From Pseudorasbora parva (Eukaryota; Chordata; Actinopteri; Cypriniformes; Gobionidae), in assembly GCF_024679245.1 (NCBI RefSeq), contig NC_090195.1, forward strand, positions 11,315,874 through 11,379,873: DNA of 64,000 bases. The letters run 5' to 3'. Made by a program: the position numbers and the translations under genes. The notes under the pieces were generated by a model that saw only the letters and a list, made by a program, of their open reading frames with translations, ran no database searches and was not told where the DNA came from. Positions 41,201 through 48,775 of this stretch are shown piece by piece (position 1 is the stretch's first letter; every line of letters begins with the position of its first letter).

Positions 41201-44200
41201 ACTATACTGTCCATGTCAAGAAAGGGAATAAAAACATCATCAGAGTAGTCCATGTGTGACATCAGTTAGTTAATTAGAAACTCTTATAGCATCGAAAATA
41301 CATTTTGGTCCAAAAATAACAAAAACTACGACTTTATTCATCTGTTGATTCATTACCGTTTGAATCTTTATTTGAGAACTGAAAACAAACGCAGAAGAGA
41401 AGACAATGCTGAATAAAGTCGTAGTTTTTGTTATTTTTGGACCAAAATGTATTTTCGATGCTTCAAGAGATTCTAATTAACTAACTGATGTCACATATGG
41501 ACTACTCTGATCATGTTTTTATTCCCTTTCTTGACATGGACAGTATAGTGTGCATACACTCAATATACTCCCGGAATAAATATAAAATATCTTAAACTGT
41601 GTTCTGAAGATGAACGGAGGTCTTACGGGTTTGGAACGACATTAGGGTGAGTCATTAATGACATCAATTTCATTTTTGAGTGAACTAACCCTTTAAGAGC
41701 TGCACCGAGCCATTATACTGTTACACATGCGTTTTATTACTCAACTGTTTCCATTCAGTTAAGACATAACTGACTAAGAATTAGGGCTGGGATAAACATT
41801 TTTTTTTTTTTTACGATTAATCTAGCGATTTTTTTTCCGGTGCATCGATTAATCTAACGATTCATTTTCCCTGTCCGATTCGATTTCGATTCAATTTGAT
41901 TACCAATTAACTCCCCATTAATTGCCTAATAGCAATTTATACATGTTGATTTAATTATCTAAAACAAATTCCTTAACATTGCAATATATGTTTATTTCTC
42001 TTAAAATTTCCTAAGTAAAAGACTATACAAGAGCAATGCATTCAATAAAACCTTGAAAACATAAGTACACATACACACACACACAAATAAATAAGTATAA
42101 ACCAACAACAATGAAACACAATATACGATTTTTCTATGTATGCAACTCAGCCTACAGGCTATGCCCATTGATTAAATCTCAACAAGTTGGCTAATCAAAT
42201 CCGGTGACACACTGAAGCGTGCCGTGAGCGGCTAGGCTGTGTGGTGTGTCCGTTTTTGTTTCGGCTCCCATGTTTACAGGTTGGAGTTCGCACACTGCCT
42301 GAGTAACGCGCGGAAAACGCGAGCATGCTAGAAATAGAAGAGTGCCTATTTTTCACGCGACACGCGAGCGTGTTGGAAGCGTCTCCAGGCAAAATAGAAT
42401 AGGAAAATATGTTTATATATAATTTTGACACAAATACATATTAATAAATGACATTTTCATGTTTGAAAGTCTCTAGGTTAACATAAATGCAGATATAGGC
42501 CTAATTGTAATAATAAAAAACAACAATTATCGATTTTGAAATATGGCAACTGTCAATACAGAATTATATTTTGCCGGCAATACCATAGATATGTGGTCAA
42601 TAGGCTACTGCCGACGTTGTCTTTTTTGTTGTATCAGTAGGCTATTTATGTTTAACATTAAGAATAGGGCTTCCCTCCGCATCAATAGCAGCAGCAGCAC
42701 CGCGTCAGACAGGCTTCTAGTGTGCAAAGGCAGAGAAAACGCCACACAGCCTGCCCCGTGGCTGACACGCAACAGAAACGCCACACGCATCCGCGGCATG
42801 ACAGTGAAAACAGCTACATGTGGAGTGAATTTCGGGCGTCATTTTCATTTTAAAACCGGAATAGTCCCGGGATAAAACTGTGCTCACTTAGAGAATGGAT
42901 ACCCTCGGTCACATCAGCGCGATAAGTTTCGGTCACATCAGCGCGGTCACATCAGCGCATTTTAAATTTAAAACAGCTTATTATGTAGGATGCTTTCACT
43001 TGATGCAAATGTTTGTTTTTAAGATTAAAATACATAAAGTATTACCAAAACATCTGTCTTCCTGTGTGAAGAAATTTGTTTATGTAGCCGTGACAACAAA
43101 TCGCGTGCATGCGCGCCTGTGTTAAGAGCTCTTGCTCCGTGCGTGCCACGCGCCAACCCGCAAGCCTTGCACTTCTGGAAGCCTGAGGAGCCACTCGTGT
43201 TGCTACCATAGATATACATAATAAATAATATACTTATATTAATTATATAATATACTTTATTATGTATATCTAAGGTTGCTACTACTCTACGGCGCCGCCA
43301 TCTTTATTTTGAGTCTGACGAATCGGTGAACATATTTTGCGTCGACGTCATCGTTGTCCCAGCCCTACTAAGAATACTTGCCAAGAAAGGCATTTAGACA
43401 TAATTTTGATTGAATATGTATAAAAGAGAGCTCAGTTCAGTATTCGCTCGCTGTCTTGACAGAGATTTCTTGGCGAACAGAAAATTTCCCACAGCGTGCA
43501 CAAGTAACAAATTGAGTTCCCTTTGGTGTCTTCTTAAGCTTGAATTATTAAAATGGCAAGGCGTAAGTACATTTGTGATGATGCAACGTTAACCTGTTCA
43601 TTTTAGGTCCTGGTTGTGAAGACGTGAATAATTACCTAGAGAGGCAGAACTCCAGTGTTGCCTTCAGTTGTTCCCGAAGGTCTTCTAGCTGTCTGGAGGA
43701 GTCTGAATCGTTCACTCCTGCATAAAAGAATAAATATAATGATAAATTAATTAAGAATGCTATAGTTGAAATGAATTCTTAATGATCGTGACATCTTTTT
43801 TAATAGTAAACATTCATAACTGTAAACAACTGAAATATAAGTATGTTGACAACAGCGAGCAAAAGAAAAAAATTATATTACCTTTCATACTGGTGTTCTG
43901 GTTTGACACAATGCCCTTCTCATTGGCTGAGCTTCCCATGTACACTGATTCTGGCTGCGCTGCAAAGGGCAGTTCTACAGAGGTAGATACCTGCTGTTCC
44001 TCATTCCAGTTCCCTTTGTCTTCACTGCTGTTATAACCTAGCACAGACATAAACAGATCAAAACCTCTTCAGACTGATACAGTCAGTATTCTGAATTAAC
44101 AACTGAAGAAAAATCTTTTTTGGAGGTTTACCTCCTGAGATGCAGTTTGGTGGGTCATCAGCCGCATCTACCCATGACTGCTGAGAATCTGGGCAGGTTG

Positions 44201-47200
44201 TAGCAGAGGCCTCTGGTTTAGGCATGTAATTTGCCCATGCCTTCGCATTGGGATTGAGGTCTGAGATTTTGGACAATTCCTGTAAAAAAACAATTAGGTA
44301 ATCAATTGGGCTGCGAGCCAAGTCAATATCTTTACAACAAAATAATGGCTAAAAAAAAATATATTAGCCACTCACTTAAATATGAATTTGACTGCAATAG
44401 CATACTATATTATATAAAAACTAAGTAGCATCTGCAAACAAACAAAAAACAAAAAACGAATCGTTTTTGCTATGACTTTTTTTTAAATAAATAAAATTTT
44501 AAATAAATGTAATTATTTTTCTATGGAATGCACTAATAATCTTTTTTTTTTTTTCTAATGTGGCAAAAGTGTCCAAATAATTATAGGGTCCACTGTATAA
44601 CCAAGCCAAACAAGCTGGTTACAGAGTACTCACACATTCACTATAAGCATTCTGCCAGTCCCATACACAAGATCCTTCAGTCGCTAACAGGCTATAAGGG
44701 TAGGGTGCCATGAAACCCATAGAGGTCTGGAAATCCTCTAGACCAACAGCAGGGTTAGATTCTGTATCCTGTTCAACATTTTGCATGGCAAGGCTTGCCT
44801 CAGAGACAGCGTGATCCCATGCTGACACCAACGCACATGCCTCTATTTGGTTATCAGAAAACAGGACATGTGGTTCTTTAGCCCACGCCGGAAGGCAGTG
44901 AGTAGAGTCCCCCTCATCGCTCAACTCTGATTTCCCAAGAAGGTCTGACACCATGTTCAGCATGCCTTGCTCTCCCTCTATTTCATCCGAGAAGCCTGAG
45001 CATTGAGGGGTTTCCACCTGCGCGGGAACTGGGAATAGATCTTTATTGAGAAAATGTATCTCGTAAGATGGCGTGGTGGCGTAAATATCAACCTGGTCAG
45101 GCTCTACTGGTAATGGAATTGCTGTATTTACATAAGTGGCTTTATCACTCATATCATCAACAATGACTTTCAAATCAGACCGATCAAAGTCAAGAACTCC
45201 AAGACTGCTTGTTATAAGTTGGGAAACATGAGGCACGGTAGTTGTCAAGCTCTCAACGGACACATAATTAACGCCACGGCCTTGGATGGCACATGACTGT
45301 GCCTCTCCAGTTTCAAGTGATAGTCCTGCAGTACTCATGAGAGGAATGCTGTGGTCAATAAAAGCTCCTTCTATTTCCTCCATATCTTGAAGGTCTCCAT
45401 GCTTCTGAACAGATGAAACTGAAGTGTCATTGGCTGGCTGTTCTGAAGAAGAGTCCAGGTAATGGCAATCGCTTATCCTCTTGTAGTTTATTGACAATGA
45501 AGTGCAATCAAAGGTCTCCAATACTTCAGATTCGCATGGCGGCTCAGACAGTGTATGCACATCACTGCTGGCAGAACAAAAAGATTTCAAACAGTCATTG
45601 TTGTTATTCCCATTATTAAGGCAATTAAGCAGCTCTAAAGTTGGGATGAGTCTCTGAGGTTCAAGTTCTGACATTTTGGTTTTGCCATTATCTGCACACA
45701 AACAAATCTCACCCAGTACCTTTTGTTCATCCTCACTGAAGCATGCACTGACAATATGCGTCTTCTCACCATGTTGTAAACAAGTCTCTCCTATTTCACT
45801 GTCCATGACTTGCTCTCGTGCTTCTGCAGGCAATTCGCTTCCCAATTCCACACTTTCTGACTGTTCATTACAGGTAACATCGTTCATTTTTTTTCCAAAC
45901 CTGGTGGCATTACTCTGGGAGAGATCTTCCTCAAGAGAACAATCAGAATCAGGTGCAGGCAGAGTGTTTGTGTAAACTTTAACAACAGAAGAACGTACAT
46001 TGTGATAATCAGCTTTTTCACATTTATGATCGACTTCCAGCAACTGCTCAAAGTTCAAAAGAGCATTCGTAGGAAGCCGACATGGACTCATGTCACAAGT
46101 TTCAGCATCTTTCAAATTTGCATTTGGCTCATCCTTCTGTTCCCTGTTTGGAATGTCACAAGATTCTAACACAATCTTGGTCTGGTCAGTGGGAAAAACA
46201 CCACACGTGTAGACATGTGTGCTCAAAGTCATGTCCAACTTGTCTTCTTCAGCATTACAAGTAAGATCTACACAAATACTTTCTGCATGTGATGGACTGC
46301 TCAAACACTGAGGCACACCAGCAACCTTGAACCTGTCAGATTCATTTGTCTGCTTTTGAGCCTGCAATATACTGCACTGGCCAGGATTCAGAATGACCTC
46401 CTCCTGCATTGCTATTTGTCTTGGTTCATATTCAACTCTAGGACAGGAAGGTGATTTTGACAGGTTGTCTTCTTTATCAGAAGCCAGAGGGGTTTCAGAG
46501 CAAACAGTTATATTTTCAATGTCTTCAGAGCCATCATTACAGGGAAAGCCTTGGTCCTCTGTCTCATCCAACTTTTCTGAAGCAGTGCTGAAAGCTGAGA
46601 GAGCTTGGGGCGTTTCTTTGTGAACTTTCTCAGTAGGGGTTTTCTTGGAAGCACATTGATCGGATTCCTCAATAGCGGCTTTAAAGTTTAGAAATCTATC
46701 TGCTGAGCTGCCAAGAGAAGAAATGGAGTAATCAACTTTATCTGACACAATCAGTTTCTTCTCCTCCTTTGGGTCCATGGTTTCTCTATAAACACCATCT
46801 CTGTAATGATTTTCCAGTTCCACTTCATCCAGAGGACCATTTAGATTTTGCTGAGGCGGTCTCAACATTGATTCACAAAAAACTGTGTTGTGCATGTTGA
46901 GTTCAGAACCACTCTCCAGATCTGTGACCTTGTAACTTGTAACATAAAAATCATGGTTAAGTATGTCAGCAGGTCCCCCCTGTGGCGATGCGATATCTGT
47001 ACTTGACTGATATCTGACATCTGAAATCCCTGACATCTGACCATTTTGTACCGGCAGATCTGTCGATAGTTTATCAATGTCGTCCTCTAAAGCAGTATAG
47101 GGAGAATGCATGTTCTTTATATCTTTACCTGATGTGGAAATGTCATTTTCAAATAAAGGCTTCTCGTTGTCTTGGGCAGGAAATGGTTTTAGAAGATCTG

Positions 47201-48723
47201 GGAGTGTTGCGTGCTCCTCGGTTGGAAGTGCTACATTTACAGGTAGATTTTTAGCGCACCCTAGAGCCTTCTCTGTGGGACCTTTTTCTGTTTTTTGTGC
47301 GGCTGTAACTTCATGTGAAGGCCCTGAAACCGATATTGTGTGGTCCTTTGGGAGTGATGAATTGTCAAACAAAGCCTTTTCCGAGACAGCTGGTGCGCTT
47401 GCGTACCTGATTGCATCAGATTCAGTCACGGATTGTTGCCCACCCTCGCTCCCGAGATCCTCTAAATCAATCAAGCAGATGCTGTAGAAACTCTGTTCTT
47501 TTTTAAAGCCACGGTCAGTGATCAACAGTCCAGAATTTCCCTCTTCTGAGTCATCCAGATTAATCGAGCCCCCGCAGCATAGCTGTGGAGTGGACGCAGG
47601 TTTTGACTGTGCATGCCTCAGTGTCTTAACTTGTTCCTCTTCTGCAATAACGGAGAGACCAGTGTGTTGATCCTTTGAAATGCATAATGGACTGAGAATG
47701 GAGTTCTTGCTCTTGCCAACTCCAGTTGAATCTGTGGAACAAGACTGTGTACCATCACAGAACCATTTTGCTCTCATTACAGCATTTTCAGCTATTCTCT
47801 GTTTCACAAAATCCAAAGTTTCAGATTCTTTAATTTGGCAATTGTCTCTACCATCTCTCCCAATTTGACTAGCATTTCCTTTCTGGACCGAAGCCTCATT
47901 GATATGTGGATCGCCGACAGGTGGGTCCCAAAATTCCTTCCCATTCTGTACGCCACTACGACCTTCTTTAATGAGGTTGAGACCTGCTGACAAGTTTGTG
48001 AAGGAAGCATTACAGCTGGTATCTAAAGCAGCGTTCACATTCCCATTTTGAGAAGGCTTCTTGTCGGCCAGATCTGCGACAGACCAAGCACAGTCTCTGA
48101 TGTCTTTCGATGCGGAGCCCTCAGGAATGGCCGCCTGAAGAAGACTTGTTCTCTCGCTGACAAGGTTAGGATTCAATTCTTTGCTGAAACAACACCCCAT
48201 ATTTTAATTTATGAAAGGACGTATATGCAAACCGGTGAACAAAAACTTGTGTAGCTCCTCTCACAAGCTCCTCAGAGAGGGAAAGGGAGACAGAGGCGCA
48301 CGCTATGGCTGCCTACCCCCTCCCCAAACCAAAAATAGCACATTTAAAATTATACAGCTGGCTCACATGGGCCCATCACTCAAATGCAAAATCTCCAATG
48401 ATTGGTGCTTCACTAGACGCTGTACTCGCATTATATGAATGGGATCAGCAACTTGGCAAGGACCCAAAACACAAGGGTGGTTCACACAAACGCAAAAGCC
48501 CTTTCACAACATCCAAAGCTGGGCGGGATGCCTCTGCTTTTTCGTTAGTAGGTTTTTTACTCCCTAAATAAATCACAATTACTTAACACACTTAACAAAC
48601 AAAAGACTAACTGACAATATATAGCTTGTACTTTACCAAAAGGGGAATCTCTTTCTCCTTTGCTTCCTGTGACTGCTGCACCTGTGGCTCCACGATAGTT
48701 TTTCCTTCCTGGTCTGAAGTCAT
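32041..48723 (-). CDS. larp4b: larp4b, standard isoform coding span (15 coding exons, 718 aa)
   Basis: LARP4B binds mRNA and poly(A)-binding protein in the cytoplasm and promotes mRNA stability and translation. Coding exons, 5' to 3' on minus: 48723-48637, 44279-44132, 44037-43882, 43717-43636, 39917-39781, 39649-39546, 39468-39358, 39250-39197, 39097-38891, 38806-38700, 37544-37299, 36522-36342, 35239-35043, 34386-34293, 32286-32041. All introns are GT-AG and every phase agrees. The 2157 nt give 718 residues plus stop (human about 738). Domains: PAM2w LNPNAKAW near residues 36-43, La motif about 140-212, RRM-like fold about 222-300, then conserved C-terminal blocks including [20 protein letters not shown] and [11 protein letters not shown]. 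The [19 protein letters not shown] block favours LARP4B over LARP4. A second, very long first coding exon is described separately. Confidence 0.93.
32465..33010. mobile_element. Reverse copy of the dispersed MITE, split by an insertion
   Basis: AGTAATTTATTCCTGTGA and CATTACTCCAGTCTT end at 32553. The family resumes at about 32855 with GTCACATGATCCTTTCAGAA and AATTATCAATGTTCAAAACA. The roughly 300 bp between them are GC-richer and foreign to the family. The site lies in the intron before the larp4b last exon. Confidence 0.5.
33305..33530. repeat. Hairpin-bearing hAT-like fragment
   Basis: A perfect 12-bp stem CTTCGTACCTCA/TGAGGTACGAAG (about 33314-33349) is followed by a second hairpin CTGAGCTTCG/CGAAGCTCAG near 33447-33470. 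GACGCGAAGCTCAG also occurs in the hAT-like element at about 14540, suggesting relatedness. Confidence 0.45.
34293..34386 (-). CDS. larp4b: larp4b exon 15
   Basis: 94 nt: one base completing Asn, then [20 protein letters not shown] and [11 protein letters not shown], donor GTAAGT in phase 0. Low conservation overall, but both splice sites and phases match the neighbours. Confidence 0.82.
35043..35239 (-). CDS. larp4b: larp4b exon 14: Pro/Ala-rich segment
   Basis: Encodes [20 protein letters not shown], then about 30 residues of alternating Ala and Pro from a degenerate GCTCCT repeat, then [11 protein letters not shown]. Donor GTGGGT. The repeat (35094-35176) looks like slippage-expanded low complexity; the flanks are conserved in place. 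Confidence 0.88.
35568..36298. mobile_element. Long foldback element with TTAA target duplication (larp4b intron)
   Basis: TTAA (35564-35567) AGGGTTAGTTCACCCAAAAA to CTGAACTAACCCT TTAA (36299-36302). The two arms, about 300 bp each, are inverted copies. For example CGAAAATACATTTTGG on the left meets CCAAAATGTATTTTCG on the right. A diverged central loop lies between them. No coding frame. It lies 44 bp from a larp4b exon. Confidence 0.88.
36342..36522 (-). CDS. larp4b: larp4b exon 13: [16 protein letters not shown] block
   Basis: Encodes [20 protein letters not shown] then [20 protein letters not shown] and [10 protein letters not shown]. Of three adjacent AG choices in AATAGAGAG, only the middle one keeps the reading frame. 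The segment human LARP4B has just before it (KNSFGYRKKREEKF) is not found in this exon or the intron. Confidence 0.9.
37299..37544 (-). CDS. larp4b: larp4b exon 12
   Basis: Acceptor ATCCAAACAG at 37545, donor GTAATG at 37298. Encodes [20 protein letters not shown] then [20 protein letters not shown] and ends NAGRGR (last codon split). It aligns with the human block from RNPSKSHLRH to GLGRGR. The chosen acceptor restores both frame and homology, while an internal AG at 37510 would break the phase. Confidence 0.88.
37647..37895. mobile_element. Truncated copy of the dispersed TTCAAAAGTTTGGGG MITE (reverse)
   Basis: Starts ACTACCATTCAAAAATGTGG, then CACCAAGACTGCATGTATTT and ATTCATTCCTAAAATGGCAA; stops after ATGATCCTTCATAAATCAGT. 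Confidence 0.65.
37955..38475 (+). repeat. 5S rRNA-derived SINE (SINE3 type)
   Basis: The head keeps the 5S gene internal promoter and 3' half: GCCATATCACCCTG, GAAGCTAAGCAGGGCTGAGC and CCTGGATGGGAGACC. The body continues with the SINE3 sequence GGGGCGCTCACCCTGTGG and ends TGAGTGGCTAGCAAAGCGCT then ATATAAATGTAACTAATT with ATT repeats. CAGTAC occurs on both sides (37938-37943 and near 38483), a likely short target duplication. It sits in a larp4b intron, in sense with the plus strand. Confidence 0.88.
38700..38806 (-). CDS. larp4b: larp4b exon 11
   Basis: Encodes [20 protein letters not shown] and [15 protein letters not shown], ending two bases into an Arg codon. It aligns with the human VTPFPNTGFINGF to LRQYPPRSR block. 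Confidence 0.93.
38891..39097 (-). CDS. larp4b: larp4b exon 10: post-RRM block
   Basis: 69 codons: [20 protein letters not shown] through [19 protein letters not shown] to [11 protein letters not shown], donor GTAAGT. The AKAIA insert and the QQQFPLY block distinguish LARP4B from LARP4. Confidence 0.95.
39197..39250 (-). CDS. larp4b: larp4b exon 9: RRM-like domain end
   Basis: A 54-nt exon of 18 codons, [18 protein letters not shown], flanked by CTTTTTCAG and GTAGAG. Small size and perfect phase are typical of this family. Confidence 0.94.
39358..39468 (-). CDS. larp4b: larp4b exon 8: RRM-like domain core
   Basis: 37 codons, phase 0 at both ends: [20 protein letters not shown] then [17 protein letters not shown]. 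Matches the central RRM of LARP4B. Confidence 0.95.
39546..39649 (-). CDS. larp4b: larp4b exon 7: La motif end and RRM start
   Basis: Encodes [20 protein letters not shown] then [24 protein letters not shown] is the RNP2-like first strand of the atypical RRM. Begins with two bases completing a Thr codon; donor GTACAC. Confidence 0.95.
39781..39917 (-). CDS. larp4b: larp4b exon 6: La motif core
   Basis: Encodes [20 protein letters not shown] then [19 protein letters not shown] and IADILK. This is the winged-helix La motif with the LARP4-family MDSDQYVPI signature. Donor GTGAGT; acceptor after GTTGACTTCCAG. Upstream lies a 3.7-kb intron full of inserted elements. Confidence 0.95.
40080..40112. 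repeat. Right-end fragment of the TTCAAAAGTTTGGGG MITE
   Basis: GACCCCAAACTTTTGGACAG and TAGTGCA is the terminal inverted repeat of the family on its own. Confidence 0.6.
41058..41692. mobile_element. Second TTAA foldback element in larp4b
   Basis: Same family as 35568-36298: TTAA AGGGTTAGTTCACCC to GTGAACTAACCCT TTAA (41054-41057, 41693-41696). The arms are about 270-300 bp with a shorter loop. CACTATACTGTCCATGTCAA is mirrored by TTGACATGGACAGTATAGTG. Confidence 0.9.
42907..42958. repeat. Three copies of GGTCACATCAGCGC inside the hAT element
   Basis: Exact copies at 42907-42920, 42931-42944 and 42945-42958, the last two directly adjacent. They could be subterminal transposase-binding repeats or simple duplication. 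Confidence 0.9.
43207..43274. mobile_element. 68-bp palindromic mini-MITE nested in the hAT element
   Basis: TAGATATACATAATAAA and its exact inverse TTTATTATGTATATCTA form the arms. GTTGCTAC is repeated on both sides (43199-43206, 43275-43282), an 8-bp target duplication that marks it as an insertion. Confidence 0.8.
43636..43717 (-). CDS. larp4b: larp4b exon 5: start of La motif
   Basis: Encodes [20 protein letters not shown] followed by LEFCLS, ending two bases into the Arg codon of SRENLA. The LEFCLSRENL junction is highly conserved in LARP4/4B. The hAT element 41782-43367 lies in the intron just downstream. Confidence 0.92.
43882..44037 (-). CDS. larp4b: larp4b exon 4: linker
   Basis: Acceptor GTGCTAG, donor GTAATA; 156 nt starting with two bases that complete a Gly codon. 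Encodes [20 protein letters not shown] and so on, ending NTSMK. It is a polar linker between PAM2w and the La motif, with no named domain. Confidence 0.88.
44132..44279 (-). CDS. larp4b: larp4b exon 3: PAM2w motif
   Basis: Begins in phase 0 after the acceptor TTTTTACAG and encodes [20 protein letters not shown] and onwards. LNPNAKAW is the LARP4-type PAM2w motif, in which Trp replaces the Phe of ordinary PAM2 and binds the MLLE domain of cytoplasmic poly(A)-binding protein. Both the standard and the giant first coding exons can join here. Donor GTAAAC after 49 codons plus one base. Confidence 0.92.
44634..48200 (-). CDS. larp4b: Giant alternative first coding exon of larp4b (1189 codons; acylated N-terminus)
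   Basis: The minus strand stays open for 3.58 kb from ATG 48200-48198 (context AAAATATGG, favourable) to a stop at 44619. At 44633 the frame meets the donor GTGAGT in phase 0, so it can splice to 44279 and continue into the PAM2w, La and RRM exons, giving about 1878 residues. The N-terminus [12 protein letters not shown] has the myristoylation Gly2 and palmitoylation Cys3/Cys4 pattern. E16-R-T-S-L-L21 is an acidic dileucine sorting motif. The rest is rich in Ser, Glu, Asp and Asn with no recognised domain, and looks disordered and acidic. Its last 110 residues hold several Trp-containing blocks ([33 protein letters not shown]) that may be interaction motifs. Alternative reading: an unspliced 1193-residue protein ending VSTL. 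The sequence shows the ORF and donor; use and localisation are inferred. Confidence 0.82.
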
Positions 48724-48775
48724 GAGCTGTCCAGGTTCTAGCTCCGAACGCAGAGCTCTCCAGACCACCAGGGAA
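48637..48775 (-). CDS. larp4b: larp4b exon 2: start codon of the standard isoform
   Basis: The acceptor CATCCACAG at 48776 is followed by 52 nt of leader, then ATG at 48723-48721. The frame reads [20 protein letters not shown] and runs 29 codons to the donor GTAAAG at 48636. MTSDQ is the start of human LARP4B, which fixes both start and gene. It ends in phase 0, as the PAM2w exon requires. The first part of this exon and its acceptor are duplicated about 512 bp away. Confidence 0.9.

Larger units (their letters stand above)
41782..43367. mobile_element. hAT-like element, 1586 bp, with perfect 8-bp target duplication
   Basis: Starts TAGGGCTGGGATAAAC and ends GTTGTCCCAGCCCTA. CTAAGAAT is repeated exactly at 41774-41781 and 43368-43375. 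The AT-rich left part has several CGATT(A/T) motifs, the middle is GC-rich, and no transposase-length frame is present. Contains three copies of a 14-mer and a nested palindromic insertion. Lies in larp4b intron between La-motif exons. Confidence 0.88.

Noticed and set aside
42543..42875. 110-codon plus frame
   Set aside because: Lies inside the hAT element; does not resemble hAT transposase.
47110..47487. 125-codon plus frame
   Set aside because: Opposite-strand shadow of the giant larp4b exon.
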